Positions 15,521-24,514 of a stretch of DNA of 64,000 bases are shown one piece after another. The position numbers and the translations under genes were made by a program. The stretch is taken from the NCBI GenBank assembly GCA_016794365.1, contig JAEUKB010000036.1:1-64000 (forward strand). The letters run 5' to 3'. Below the pieces are notes generated by a model that saw only the letters and a program-made list of their open reading frames with translations, was not told the DNA's origin and did not search any database. Source of the DNA: Myxococcales bacterium. Its GTDB lineage: Bacteria; Myxococcota_A; Polyangia; Palsa-1104; JAEUJZ01. Position 1 is the stretch's first letter; each line of letters opens with the position of its first letter.

Positions 15521-17806
15521 CTAACGACACACATCCCTCACATCCGCTTGCTGAGGTTGAAACCGCAAGCGCTGGCACGCATCGCGGAACATGGACTCTA
15601 GGCTGGTGCCAAACGTGTCGCGATAGACCTTGATGCGACCGTCGGCCCCCGCCACCGCAAACGCGCTCCCGTCGGGTACATAGTCACCGTGCTCGATGTC
15701 GTCAGCAATCACCGGCAGCTCTGCGAGCGGCAAGATCGAGTCCGCATGCGGCGCAGCAGAGATGTCCCAGACCCGAACCACACGATCTTTGCCCACCACG
15801 AGCAGCCGCTCGCCCCCTTTGCCCACCGACACCGCCATCGGTCGATCGGGCAGCGCACGGAACTTGGCCACCGGCTGTCGCGTTTCCACATTCCACAGTC
15901 GCACCGTCTGATCATCGGACGCAGTGACGAGCAGACCGCCGCGACTGGCTGGCAAAAACGTAAGCTGATTCACCGGGTCCGACGTGTCAGGCAGCGCACC
16001 GAGCGGCTGTAGACGGCTGGCATCCCAGACAATGACCTTGCGATCCGTCGCTGCGCTGACCAGAAAGCGTCCATCTGGCGACACAGCCATCCAGATCGGT
16101 GCGCCGCTGTGCGAAAGCACGGAACCTAGCAAGGCTCCCGTCTGAACATCCCACATCCGAACCGAATCTCGACTGGCTGAAAACAGACGCTTTCCGTCGC
16201 TGCCATACGCCAGTGCAAAGACCGTGTAGGCATGACCGCTCAGCGTCTTTTCATGCGCGCCGGTCTGTCCATTCCACAGCCGCACCGTCTTGTCCGAGCT
16301 TGCCGTCGCCACCTGCATCCCGTCGGGTGAAAAGCGCGCCATGTGCAGCGGTCCACTGTGCCCGACCAGCTCGGCGATCAGCTCGCCCTTGAGCTTGGTG
16401 CGATCCCAGCGCCACAGCCGCGCGGTTCGATCGAGGCTGGCGCTCACCAAGCGTGAACCGTCGGTCTTTAGAAACTCTAGCGACGAGATGCGACGGTGAT
16501 GTCCAGTCAGCGTCGTCGTCGGAAGCACGCGCTCAAGGTTCCATACCCGCGCTGAGCGATCGTAGCTACCGGTGATCGCGTATCGTCCGTCGGAAGTCAG
16601 CGCCAGGTCGCGAATCTCACCACGATGACCGCTCAGGATTGCGATCGGACGTTCCGACGAGGTGTGCCACAGATGAACGCCGCGCTCGCCAGAGCCCACC
16701 GAGATCAAGTGTTCTCCGTCGGGCATAAAGCGCAGAGCGATCACGGTTTCTTCGTGACCTCGCAGCTTGCGCAACAGATCGCCAGTTCGTCCGTCCCACA
16801 GCGCGATCGTGCCGCTGGCATCGCCGCTCGCCAGCAGGCTTCCATCGGGAGAAAACGTGACGTGAACCACCTGCTCTTCGTGACCTCGCAGCGTAAAGAT
16901 TTCCCCGAGTCGCAGGCTCCACAGCCGCACCGTCTTGTCCTGGCTGGCCACCGCGATCTTCTGTCCGTCGCTGGCAAAGCTCACCGAGGTCACCCGATCT
17001 CCCGTCGAGATGACATGCTCAACGTGGCCAGTTTGCGTCTCGAACACCTGTGCGGTCTTGTCATAGCTTCCCGAAAGAAGGTGCTGTCCATCGGGAGAAA
17101 ACGCCAACGAACGAACAAGATCGCGATGTCCAGTGACGGTTCTTAGCAAGCGCCCAGCGACGACATCGAACAGATGAATGCTGCCGTCTCGATAGCCCAC
17201 GGCGACATGCTTTCCGTCGGGAGCCATCGCAGCGCTGACCATCGAATCGTGACCGGCCAAGGAATGAAGCAGCTTTCCCGTCGGAAGCGAAAATACGCGC
17301 AGGAACTTGTCGAGGCTGATTGTGACGAGCAGCGCGCCACGATCCGCAAACAATAGCTCGGTGATGCGATCTCCGTGCTTGGCAAGCGGAAGCAGCAGCT
17401 GTCCGGTTCGCTCGTCCCACAGACGGACGGTTAGATCATGGCTCGCAGTCGCAACCGTCTTTCCGTCGGGAGAAAACGCAACCTGCGAAACAATGTCATC
17501 GTGCCCGTGCAGCGCCAGCGAGTTTTCCGCCACCCGCAGCGCAACCATCAGACCTTCTTTGGCTTCCGTCGGCAAAGGCCGTCCGTGAAGCAGGCTCGGA
17601 GCCGCAGCTTTCACCGCCAGCGCCAAGCCTTCTGCGTCGAGACCAGGCTGACGCACAAGCAGTGCAGCGCGCGCACCACGCTCTCGTTGAAGGGCTTCTT
17701 CCGTCGCACGCAGCCGCAAGGTCAGACGCAGACCCAAGCCCAAGAGCAGCAGCACCGACAGCACAGCCACGGTGCCCACAAGCAGCGGCAGCGGGCGTCT
17801 CGTCAT
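15521..17806 (-). CDS. Membrane-anchored WD40-repeat protein
   Basis: A 761-residue protein. The ATG at 17806 has GGAG six bases upstream and opens with a signal anchor (MTRRPLPLLVGTVAVLSVLL); an in-frame GTG at 17908 is the alternative. A short helical region (residues ~35-100, 'RATEEALQRERGARAALL') leads into about 15 WD40 repeats, for example 'FSPDGKTVATASHDLTVRLW' and 'FSPDGSLLASGDASGTIALW'. That is enough for two seven-blade propellers plus one blade. The C-terminal 'ACQRLRFQPQ' is common after such propellers in multi-domain bacterial WD40 proteins. It is presumably a scaffold on the outer face of the inner membrane. No kinase domain is fused, unlike many relatives. Confidence 0.9.
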   Translation of the reverse strand: MTRRPLPLLVGTVAVLSVLLLLGLGLRLTLRLRATEEALQRERGARAALLVRQPGLDAEGLALAVKAAAPSLLHGRPLPTEAKEGLMVALRVAENSLALHGHDDIVSQVAFSPDGKTVATASHDLTVRLWDERTGQLLLPLAKHGDRITELLFADRGALLVTISLDKFLRVFSLPTGKLLHSLAGHDSMVSAAMAPDGKHVAVGYRDGSIHLFDVVAGRLLRTVTGHRDLVRSLAFSPDGQHLLSGSYDKTAQVFETQTGHVEHVISTGDRVTSVSFASDGQKIAVASQDKTVRLWSLRLGEIFTLRGHEEQVVHVTFSPDGSLLASGDASGTIALWDGRTGDLLRKLRGHEETVIALRFMPDGEHLISVGSGERGVHLWHTSSERPIAILSGHRGEIRDLALTSDGRYAITGSYDRSARVWNLERVLPTTTLTGHHRRISSLEFLKTDGSRLVSASLDRTARLWRWDRTKLKGELIAELVGHSGPLHMARFSPDGMQVATASSDKTVRLWNGQTGAHEKTLSGHAYTVFALAYGSDGKRLFSASRDSVRMWDVQTGALLGSVLSHSGAPIWMAVSPDGRFLVSAATDRKVIVWDASRLQPLGALPDTSDPVNQLTFLPASRGGLLVTASDDQTVRLWNVETRQPVAKFRALPDRPMAVSVGKGGERLLVVGKDRVVRVWDISAAPHADSILPLAELPVIADDIEHGDYVPDGSAFAVAGADGRIKVYRDTFGTSLESMFRDACQRLRFQPQQADVRDVCR

Positions 17807-17999
17807 GACAGGCTCCAGACGGTCGCACAGTCGCAGTAGGCCTGGCAGCGGTGATCGGACCACATCGCTTGTCCACGATAGCGCATCCCAGCGCCGCGCG
17901 TCTTCCACCTTCGTCGCGCTGCGTCGCCGTCAGCAACAAAACAGCGCCGACGGCCGATGCCGAGCCAGAAACCCCAAAATGGTGTAGTTTCTGCGAATC

Positions 18000-19088
18000 A
18001 TGTCATCGCCTCGGCCCATTCCTTTGCAAACATCCGTCGCACAAGACCAAAATCGCATGGCGTGGGAGGGACAGCCCGGTCACTACGAGGTCTGGTTTCT
18101 GACGCTGTCGCATCGAGAAAGCAAGACCGGCTTCTGGATTCGATACACGCTGGAATCGCCCGAGTCAGGTCACGGTCCGCCATATGCCGAGCTGTGGTTT
18201 TGTCGATCCGATGGCAAGCAGTCCAGCAAGACCTTCGGCATCCATCGCCGATTCGACATCGCGAGCTTGCACAGCCAGCAGCGACCGTTCGTGATTCGCA
18301 TCGGAGGATCCGAGCTGGGTCACAGTCACGCCAGTGGCTCGCTGAGCGGAGACGGTCACACCATTCGCTGGGATCTTCACTGGGACGGTCAGAGTCGCTC
18401 GCACCTGCTGTTTCCCAAGGCGCTGTACAACAATCCGATGGGCATTGCAGAGACGCTGCTCACGTCGCCCAACCACAGCATCTTGGTGTCCGGCACGGTT
18501 GAGATCGACGGAGAGCGCTACGATTTGCACCAAGCTCCGTCGGGACAAAGCCACTTGTGGGGCAAAAAGCATGCCTACGGCTGGGCCTGGGCTCGCTGTA
18601 ATGCGTTCGATCGCGAAGACGAGCGTCCGACGCAAAAGCCGCAAGCTGTGTTTGAAGCGCTGACGGTACGGATGCGTCGAGGTCCGGTGGTGCTGCCGAT
18701 TACGCTGATGTCGGTGTATCCCGACGGGTTCCAGGGCAAAGAAGTCGCGTTCAAAGAGTGGACCGACTTGCCGCTCACGAGGGCAGACTATCGAACCGGA
18801 AGCTACGTGCTATCCGCCGAAGGTCCACGCACAGGGCTGGAAGTGCAGTTTTCGTGCAGCGCTGACGAGATGGTTCGCACAGAATATGTGGATCCCGACG
18901 GGACGCCAGCGTTCAATCACTATGCGGGGACGGCCAGCTGTGCGCTGCTGCTCAAGCGAAGGCTGTGTCCTGGTGCGGCGTGGCGCATCGAGCGAACCTT
19001 CCGCAGCGAGCAAGGCGCACAGTTTGAGTGGGCAGGACGCGCCGGGGACTCGATGGTCCGCAAGCGGCACGTCTTGGTCAGTGACTAG
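18000..19088 (+). CDS. Lipocalin-like (CrtC/AttH/tocopherol-cyclase-like) protein
   Basis: A 362-residue soluble protein made almost wholly of beta strands with many Trp, Gly and His residues: 'AWEGQPGHYEVWFLTLSHR', 'GFWIRYTLESP', 'HTIRWDLHWDG', 'GQSHLWGKKHAYGWAWARCNAF'. This looks like the double-lipocalin fold of carotenoid hydratases (CrtC), AttH and tocopherol-cyclase-like proteins, where the strand containing 'YGWAW..CNAF' forms the second barrel. I have no firm family match and no catalytic residues to point to. It is divergent from the WD40 gene and ends 3 bases before the convergent thiolase gene. Confidence 0.62.
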   Translation: MSSPRPIPLQTSVAQDQNRMAWEGQPGHYEVWFLTLSHRESKTGFWIRYTLESPESGHGPPYAELWFCRSDGKQSSKTFGIHRRFDIASLHSQQRPFVIRIGGSELGHSHASGSLSGDGHTIRWDLHWDGQSRSHLLFPKALYNNPMGIAETLLTSPNHSILVSGTVEIDGERYDLHQAPSGQSHLWGKKHAYGWAWARCNAFDREDERPTQKPQAVFEALTVRMRRGPVVLPITLMSVYPDGFQGKEVAFKEWTDLPLTRADYRTGSYVLSAEGPRTGLEVQFSCSADEMVRTEYVDPDGTPAFNHYAGTASCALLLKRRLCPGAAWRIERTFRSEQGAQFEWAGRAGDSMVRKRHVLVSD

Positions 19089-19091
19089 CGG

Positions 19092-20249
19092 TTACGCGCG
19101 CTCGACGAGAGCAGCAGCGCCCATGCCGCCACCGATGCACATCGAGATGATGCCGTAGCGACCACCGCGACGGTTTAGCTCGCGCAGAGCCGTCACCGTC
19201 ATCCGGGCTCCCGTCGCACCAAGTGGGTGACCAATCGCAATCGCGCCGCCGTTGACGTTCAGTCGGTCCGACGGAACACCCAGTTCACGCGCGCAGTAGA
19301 TCGCTTGGCTGGCAAACGCTTCGTTTAGCTCCCACAGATCGATGTCCGACACCTGAAGCCCGGTCTTCGCAAGCAGCTTGCGCACCGCCGGAACCGGACC
19401 GATTCCCATGATCTCCGGCGGAACACCAGCGACGGCAAAGCCTCGGAAATAACCGAGGAACGGACGATCGCCAATCTTGTCTTTGGCAGCCATCACCAGC
19501 GCAGCGGCTCCGTCGGTGAGCGGCGAGCTATTTCCCGGCGTGACCGAGCCCGTCGGATCAAACGCAGGACGCAGACCCGACAGCTTGGCCACATCGGTAT
19601 CGCCACGAGGAAGCTCGTCACGATCGACCTTGATGCTACGCGGCTTGCCCGTCTCGTCGAACACCGTGGTCTCGATCGGAAGGATCTCACCGTCGAAAAA
19701 GCCAGCCTTCTGCGCGGCAATCGCTTTTTGATGGCTCTGATAGGCGAACTCATCCTGCTCACTGCGAGCAATCTGGAAGCGACGGGCGACGTTTTCAGCG
19801 GTCACACCCATTGGCGTATAGAGCGCCGACTGTTCCTCGACGAGACGCGGGTTTAGCGACACCTTCGCACCCGTCATCGGGATCATCGACATCGACTCGA
19901 CACCACCGGCGATTCCGAAGTCGATCTGTCCGACGGCAATGCGATCGGCGACGATGGCCGCAGCCTGAACGCCCGAAGAACAGAAGCGATTGATGGTCAT
20001 CGCTGGCACTTCGACGGGAAGACCGGCACCCACCGACACCAAGCGAGCCATGTTCATGCCCTGCTCTGCTTCGGGGAACGCACAGCCGAGAACGACATCT
20101 TCGATGTCAGCGGCGGAAACCCCAGCGCGCGATAGAGCCGAACGAACCACAGCAATTCCCAGGTCGTCGGGACGCGTGTCTTTGAGCGAACCCTTTACAC
20201 CACGACCGAACGGAGTACGAGCACCCTGCAAAATGACGACTTCACGCAT
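19092..20249 (-). CDS. Acetyl-CoA acetyltransferase (thiolase)
   Basis: A 385-residue thiolase that condenses two acetyl-CoA or cleaves 3-ketoacyl-CoA. The nucleophile is Cys90 in INRFCSSG. The other active-site segments are NGGAIAIGHPLGATGAR (His) and ISMCIGGGMG (second Cys) near the C-terminus. The start at 20249 (MREVVILQGARTPFG) was chosen over an upstream in-frame codon at 20288 because it begins exactly where thiolases do. It stands alone. The lack of a neighbouring beta-oxidation partner leaves biosynthetic and degradative roles open. Confidence 0.95.
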   Translation of the reverse strand: MREVVILQGARTPFGRGVKGSLKDTRPDDLGIAVVRSALSRAGVSAADIEDVVLGCAFPEAEQGMNMARLVSVGAGLPVEVPAMTINRFCSSGVQAAAIVADRIAVGQIDFGIAGGVESMSMIPMTGAKVSLNPRLVEEQSALYTPMGVTAENVARRFQIARSEQDEFAYQSHQKAIAAQKAGFFDGEILPIETTVFDETGKPRSIKVDRDELPRGDTDVAKLSGLRPAFDPTGSVTPGNSSPLTDGAAALVMAAKDKIGDRPFLGYFRGFAVAGVPPEIMGIGPVPAVRKLLAKTGLQVSDIDLWELNEAFASQAIYCARELGVPSDRLNVNGGAIAIGHPLGATGARMTVTALRELNRRGGRYGIISMCIGGGMGAAALVERA

Positions 20250-20397
20250 GGCGGCAGTGTGAGCCAAAGCGCCGCCGCTGACAAGCACTCTCTATCAAGC
20301 TGCGACCGCAAGGTCAGACGGTACGGACACTTAGAACCGCTGACGGCGCGGCGCGCTTGGCCTTCAGGCAAAGGCTCGGTGCGCAGCGGACGATGGC

Positions 20398-21846
20398 TTA
20401 GCTCACCGGGAAGAAGCCGTTGAAATAGAACGCGCCCATGCGATTGAACGTGAGCGCACCAAACAGGTTGATGACGACGCCGAACACGACGCAGGCGCGA
20501 AAGAGCGTAGAGCTGGCGAGCGTCGGGCTCCCGAGCCGCAGAAGCAGCACCAGCAGCACCATGTAGTCGAGGCTGAACCGATAGCCAAACTGCACAAAGC
20601 CAGAGTTTTGATACAGCAGGCTGGCCAGCGCGATCGGCACAATCGTCAGACAGATGCCCAGCCGAAGCTGACGAGCGCGCTCGTGCTGCGAGGAAGGCTC
20701 GACGGAAGCTGGCGTCCAGAGCGGAACCTGCGGCCACAGAAGAAACAGCAGCGCGGGCGTCGTAAACCACAGCGCCAGACCGTGATAGCTCACTTGCACG
20801 TAGGGAAACTGCGGCAGCAGCTTGGGAAGCAGCGTCAGTGCCGTCGCCAAGTTCCGAGGCAAAAACTGATAGTTCATCAGCCCAAAGCGCTGGATGTTGT
20901 CGGCTTGAATCGTCTGCAAAAAGCTGTGGCCGAACTCAAATAGGCGTCCGAAGCGAAGCTGATTGAGCGTGACACCCAGACCCGCGAGCGTCGCCGCCGG
21001 AAGCGCGAACCAAATGAGCGGCCCAACCAGCTTGCGCAGCGTCGGAAACAGTTCTTTTTGCAAGTGAGACAGCGACGGATAGGCCGGGCTCTGGGTGGCT
21101 CGTCGCACAAGTTCCAGCACAAACAGCAGTCCCATCGCGGCCATCTGCGGACGGGTCAAAAACAGCGCACCGCACAGCAGCCCACAGGCAAACGGTCGCA
21201 GCGGAAACAGACACAGCAGATAGAGCACAGCCAGCAGCGACGCGACGATGTGCGCGGTAAACCACACCTGTCCTTGTACTGCCGAAAAGTAAAACACCGA
21301 GCCAACGCCAAACAACACCGTCAGCCACAGGTCAAGAGACGCTGGTGATTCCGTCGCAGTTCCGTCAGAAAGCTCACGCGGGATTCGACGCAACAGCAAG
21401 TACAGGAGAGCCGGAACCAGGCCCGCCATCAGCACCGTCAGCAGCACATCGTTTGTACGATGATGAAAGACCGCGACGAACGGCAGCATCAGCATCGACG
21501 GAAACGGCGGAAACGAAACGTAGTACTTCTTTTCGCGCGTCACGATTTCTGTCGAGGGAATCTCATCGACAAAGCCCGACAGCGTACGGAAGCGCATCGG
21601 GTTGGCGCGCAGGAACATACCGGACACCTTGCGACCGCTGCGCAGCGTCAGCGTTTCTACCTCGGCCCAGTCGTTTTGGTGCGGCGGAGCACCACCCAAG
21701 TCGAGCCGACGATGCAGCCAGCTTTCCGCTTGATAGACAAAGTGCGTGTCGGTCGAAGGTCGCAGCAGTCGCTGTCCTGCCGTCGCTGCAAAGACTGCGG
21801 AAAACAGCACAAACAGGCTCAGCGACACGCGCAGCTCACGGCTCAC
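20398..21846 (-). CDS. Polytopic membrane protein, GT-C glycosyltransferase-like
   Basis: A 482-residue inner-membrane protein with about ten helices and a large first extracytoplasmic loop (residues ~25-110) holding 'DTHFVYQAESWLHRRLD' and 'KKYYVSFPPFPSMLMLP'. An acidic residue in the first loop plus a Phe/Pro-rich re-entry is typical of GT-C fold, lipid-phosphate-sugar-dependent glycosyltransferases. No family can be named with confidence. I chose the GTG at 21846, whose last bases overlap the TGA of the upstream gene (GTGA) and which begins right at the first helix; another GTG at 21888 would add 14 basic residues. It is the third gene of a coupled set. Confidence 0.75.
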   Translation of the reverse strand: MSRELRVSLSLFVLFSAVFAATAGQRLLRPSTDTHFVYQAESWLHRRLDLGGAPPHQNDWAEVETLTLRSGRKVSGMFLRANPMRFRTLSGFVDEIPSTEIVTREKKYYVSFPPFPSMLMLPFVAVFHHRTNDVLLTVLMAGLVPALLYLLLRRIPRELSDGTATESPASLDLWLTVLFGVGSVFYFSAVQGQVWFTAHIVASLLAVLYLLCLFPLRPFACGLLCGALFLTRPQMAAMGLLFVLELVRRATQSPAYPSLSHLQKELFPTLRKLVGPLIWFALPAATLAGLGVTLNQLRFGRLFEFGHSFLQTIQADNIQRFGLMNYQFLPRNLATALTLLPKLLPQFPYVQVSYHGLALWFTTPALLFLLWPQVPLWTPASVEPSSQHERARQLRLGICLTIVPIALASLLYQNSGFVQFGYRFSLDYMVLLVLLLRLGSPTLASSTLFRACVVFGVVINLFGALTFNRMGAFYFNGFFPVS

Positions 21847-23606
21847 TGGCCACCTCGCGCGGGGCTCGGTCGCTCGTAGACGGTACACAGCGGAACCCCG
21901 AGGTGCGTCTGCACAAAGCTCGGCTTGGTCGTCCCGTACGCGTCCCAGATCCAGTACTCGTACTTATTGAAGTGTTTTTCGTGCATCACCATCGCGGCGC
22001 GCGAGCCAACCACGCCCGGCTCTTCCATCCCAGCGTCGGCAATGTCGCGACGCAGGAAGCCGTCAAGCTGGCTCATCCGCAGCTGAAACCAGTTGGCGTC
22101 GTGAAAATAGACCGGAGTGTTCGGCGCAAGCGCTCGGTTCAAAAACGGCATCGCACCGCGCACCGAGTAACCCCAAAACTGCCGATTCATTCCCAGGTTC
22201 GCGGCTCCGACGGGTCCGCCAGCCAGCGCGTTGTAGTGACTGAGCCCATAGGGATGTGAGCGCCACACCGACAGCGCCGCCGGAGTGAGCACCAGTCCCA
22301 CAAGCAGCGGCCCGAGCACAGCTTGATGCCGCGCGTGACGGCTCGTCTGACGAATCAGATAGGAAACCGCTGCGCCCGCGAGCAGCGCCACAAACGGGAC
22401 CGACGGCAGCCAGTGCTTTTCTGCCCCAAAAATCGGCGTTCCCGGTCGCATGATGATGAGCATCGGCCACAGTGCCGACAGAAGCACAAGCGGAAGCTCT
22501 CCGCCGGAGCGCTCGCCCGATGGCAGCGGCTCGATCAGCTGCTCGCGACGCAGAGTCCACAAGAGGGCTCCGAGGACAGCCAGCAGCAGCGTCACCACCG
22601 GCATCGTGAGCAGCGTCATCACCGGAACGTAGTGCCAGGGATACGGCGGACGGTTGTAGTTCTGACCGAGGTACTCGATGTTGTAGTGGACGTGGTGCAG
22701 GTGAAAGCCGACGTACCAAGTGAAGCGCTTCACCGTCTGAAACCACAGATACGGCCACGACAAAAGGTAGACGAGCGGTCCCAGCAGCGCCATCGACAGC
22801 GCCCACGGCTGAAACAGATAGCGCAGCACGCGCCGGGTCGCTGTCTGACGGGAATCGCTCGCTTCGCCACGCAGCAAGTCGCGACGCAGCCACAGCGCAT
22901 GCCCGAGCAGCAGCGGCGGCAAAAAGAACGCATTGTGCTTGGTCGAAAGCGACAGACCAAACAGCACGCCCGCAAGGACTGCCCACGACTTCTTGTCCGT
23001 CTGCTGCGCGCGCAGATAGGCCCAAGTTGTCACCCCGAGCATCGCCGTCACAGGCGCGTCGAAGCAAGACAGCTCCGCATGGAAAAAGTGCCGAGGCGCC
23101 AAAATCGTCAGTCCCGCCGCACACAGCGCACCAGCCCGTCCGAAGCTGCGTCGTCCGATCAGATAGACCGCCGCACACAGCGCACCGGCCAATAGGTGCG
23201 ACGGCAGCCGCATCGCTTCTCCGTTGGTCAACAGCCCGAGCGTGCGATGCCGTTTCGGATAGGACAGCGCATGCTGGCCCGGCTCGCTTGGACAGTTGCA
23301 GCGATGCAAGGTGCGCCACGACAGCCCGAACAGCGTCTTGAGCAGCGGTGGATGTTCGTTGTTGTACGAAAAGTAACGGTCGATGAGCGCGCGGTCCGTC
23401 AGTGCTCGCAGCTCACCTTTGGAAAGTCGCGACGCCAGTTCTTCGTAATACGCTGCGTGATGCTCAGCGGCATGAAAGTAATAGCCTTCGTCGCGCGCAA
23501 AGCCCTGGGATCGGCTGGCCAGCAGCAGGCCCATCGTCGTCGCACAGAACAACAGCAGCGCCAGCGCAATGTCCAGCCAGCGAGCGCGCTTCACACCGGC
23601 ACTCAT
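21843..23606 (-). CDS. GT39-like integral membrane glycosyltransferase
   Basis: A 587-residue inner-membrane enzyme of the PMT/ArnT-like GT-C superfamily. After the first helix (LDIALALLLFCATTMGLLLA) comes 'FARDEGYYFHAAEHH', in which the acidic DE pair is the expected catalytic motif, and 'NNEHPPLLKTLFGLS', a family signature. About eleven more helices follow, then a soluble C-terminal domain of ~150 residues. Such enzymes transfer sugars from polyprenyl-phosphate donors on the periplasmic side; donor and acceptor are unknown. The start ATG at 23606 overlaps the upstream stop (ATGA), and its own stop overlaps the next start. Confidence 0.85.
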   Translation of the reverse strand: MSAGVKRARWLDIALALLLFCATTMGLLLASRSQGFARDEGYYFHAAEHHAAYYEELASRLSKGELRALTDRALIDRYFSYNNEHPPLLKTLFGLSWRTLHRCNCPSEPGQHALSYPKRHRTLGLLTNGEAMRLPSHLLAGALCAAVYLIGRRSFGRAGALCAAGLTILAPRHFFHAELSCFDAPVTAMLGVTTWAYLRAQQTDKKSWAVLAGVLFGLSLSTKHNAFFLPPLLLGHALWLRRDLLRGEASDSRQTATRRVLRYLFQPWALSMALLGPLVYLLSWPYLWFQTVKRFTWYVGFHLHHVHYNIEYLGQNYNRPPYPWHYVPVMTLLTMPVVTLLLAVLGALLWTLRREQLIEPLPSGERSGGELPLVLLSALWPMLIIMRPGTPIFGAEKHWLPSVPFVALLAGAAVSYLIRQTSRHARHQAVLGPLLVGLVLTPAALSVWRSHPYGLSHYNALAGGPVGAANLGMNRQFWGYSVRGAMPFLNRALAPNTPVYFHDANWFQLRMSQLDGFLRRDIADAGMEEPGVVGSRAAMVMHEKHFNKYEYWIWDAYGTTKPSFVQTHLGVPLCTVYERPSPARGGQ

Positions 23607-24508
23607 CGTCGCAGCTCCCCGTGAAGTCCAACCAAGTGATGTGGCGCGCTCTGGGCCGACAGCTCGATCCGCAGGTGATGCACATCGGCGCGAAGCTGCG
23701 GCAGCTCTAGCTCGTGATGAACAAAGCCTTGCTGCACGTCGATCGTCAGCTCTTTCTTCGCTCGTCCATCATCGAGATCCACCATCACAGTCGCCGGTCC
23801 CTGCGCTTGCTTGCGTCGGTGATAGTCGTGAAGACCCAGCCACAGATGCAGCGTGGTGCCTTGCCAGGCCTCATCGGGAATCGAAAAGCGCAGCAGCGTC
23901 TGCTGACCGGGTTCCAGCTCGGTCACAATTCCACGCCGAGGCTGATAGTCGATCTCCATCGTTCGTCGCTCACTTCGCGTCGAACCACAGGAAAAACCAC
24001 CGCGCGCAATGCCTGGAAGCTCCGTCCCGGGCAGCGGTCCTGTCCACAGACAAGGTCGCTCGATGGCATCGGTCCCAGGCACACGCTGGCTCACCGTCGC
24101 ATCCAAAAAGTGTTCCGTCAGATCGAATGCAACGGTCACGGGCGTCTGATGAAAGCGCGACCAGCGCAGCGATCCAAAGCGCTGGGATTCGTCGCTGCTC
24201 AGTCCTTGCACGTCGGACGAATGAAACGGTGGCAGCGACACTTCACTGATTCGCGCAAAGCGCAATCCGTCCGCACGAGCCAAGTGCTCGACGGGCATCA
24301 AGTCACCCAGCTCGCGCTGAATCAGCGGTGACAGCCACGCGGGCGCGACGGCGATCAAGTCACCCGGCTGGTGCGCCGCGCGCACTGCGGCAGCGAGCGC
24401 ACGCACGTCGCTGTCTTCAATGCGCGGCGGTCTCAGCGAAGAAACGCTTTCCCATACAGCGACGACAGCGACCCCAGCGAGAAGCAGTCGCGGAAGCAGG
24501 CTCGACAC
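23603..24508 (-). CDS. Exported protein coupled to GT-C glycosyltransferases
   Basis: A 301-residue protein with an N-terminal membrane segment (MSSLLPRLLLAGVAVVAVWE) and a soluble extracytoplasmic body. A region such as 'DLIAVAPAWLSPLIQRELGD' resembles the periplasmic domain that follows the helices in PMT-like enzymes, so this may be a detached soluble domain. The C-terminal half is beta-rich ('TTLHLWLGLHDYHRR', 'VMVDLDDGRAKKELTI'). The start is GTG at 24508 and the end overlaps the GT39-like gene by 4 bases. I do not recognise a named family. Confidence 0.72.
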   Translation of the reverse strand: MSSLLPRLLLAGVAVVAVWESVSSLRPPRIEDSDVRALAAAVRAAHQPGDLIAVAPAWLSPLIQRELGDLMPVEHLARADGLRFARISEVSLPPFHSSDVQGLSSDESQRFGSLRWSRFHQTPVTVAFDLTEHFLDATVSQRVPGTDAIERPCLWTGPLPGTELPGIARGGFSCGSTRSERRTMEIDYQPRRGIVTELEPGQQTLLRFSIPDEAWQGTTLHLWLGLHDYHRRKQAQGPATVMVDLDDGRAKKELTIDVQQGFVHHELELPQLRADVHHLRIELSAQSAPHHLVGLHGELRR

Positions 24509-24514
24509 CGGCAG

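Noticed and set aside
22063..23319. A 418-codon minus-strand frame within the GT39-like gene
   Set aside because: Ala/Arg-rich alternative frame of the same strand with no motif; the GT39 frame has the DE and NNEHPP motifs and coupled ends.
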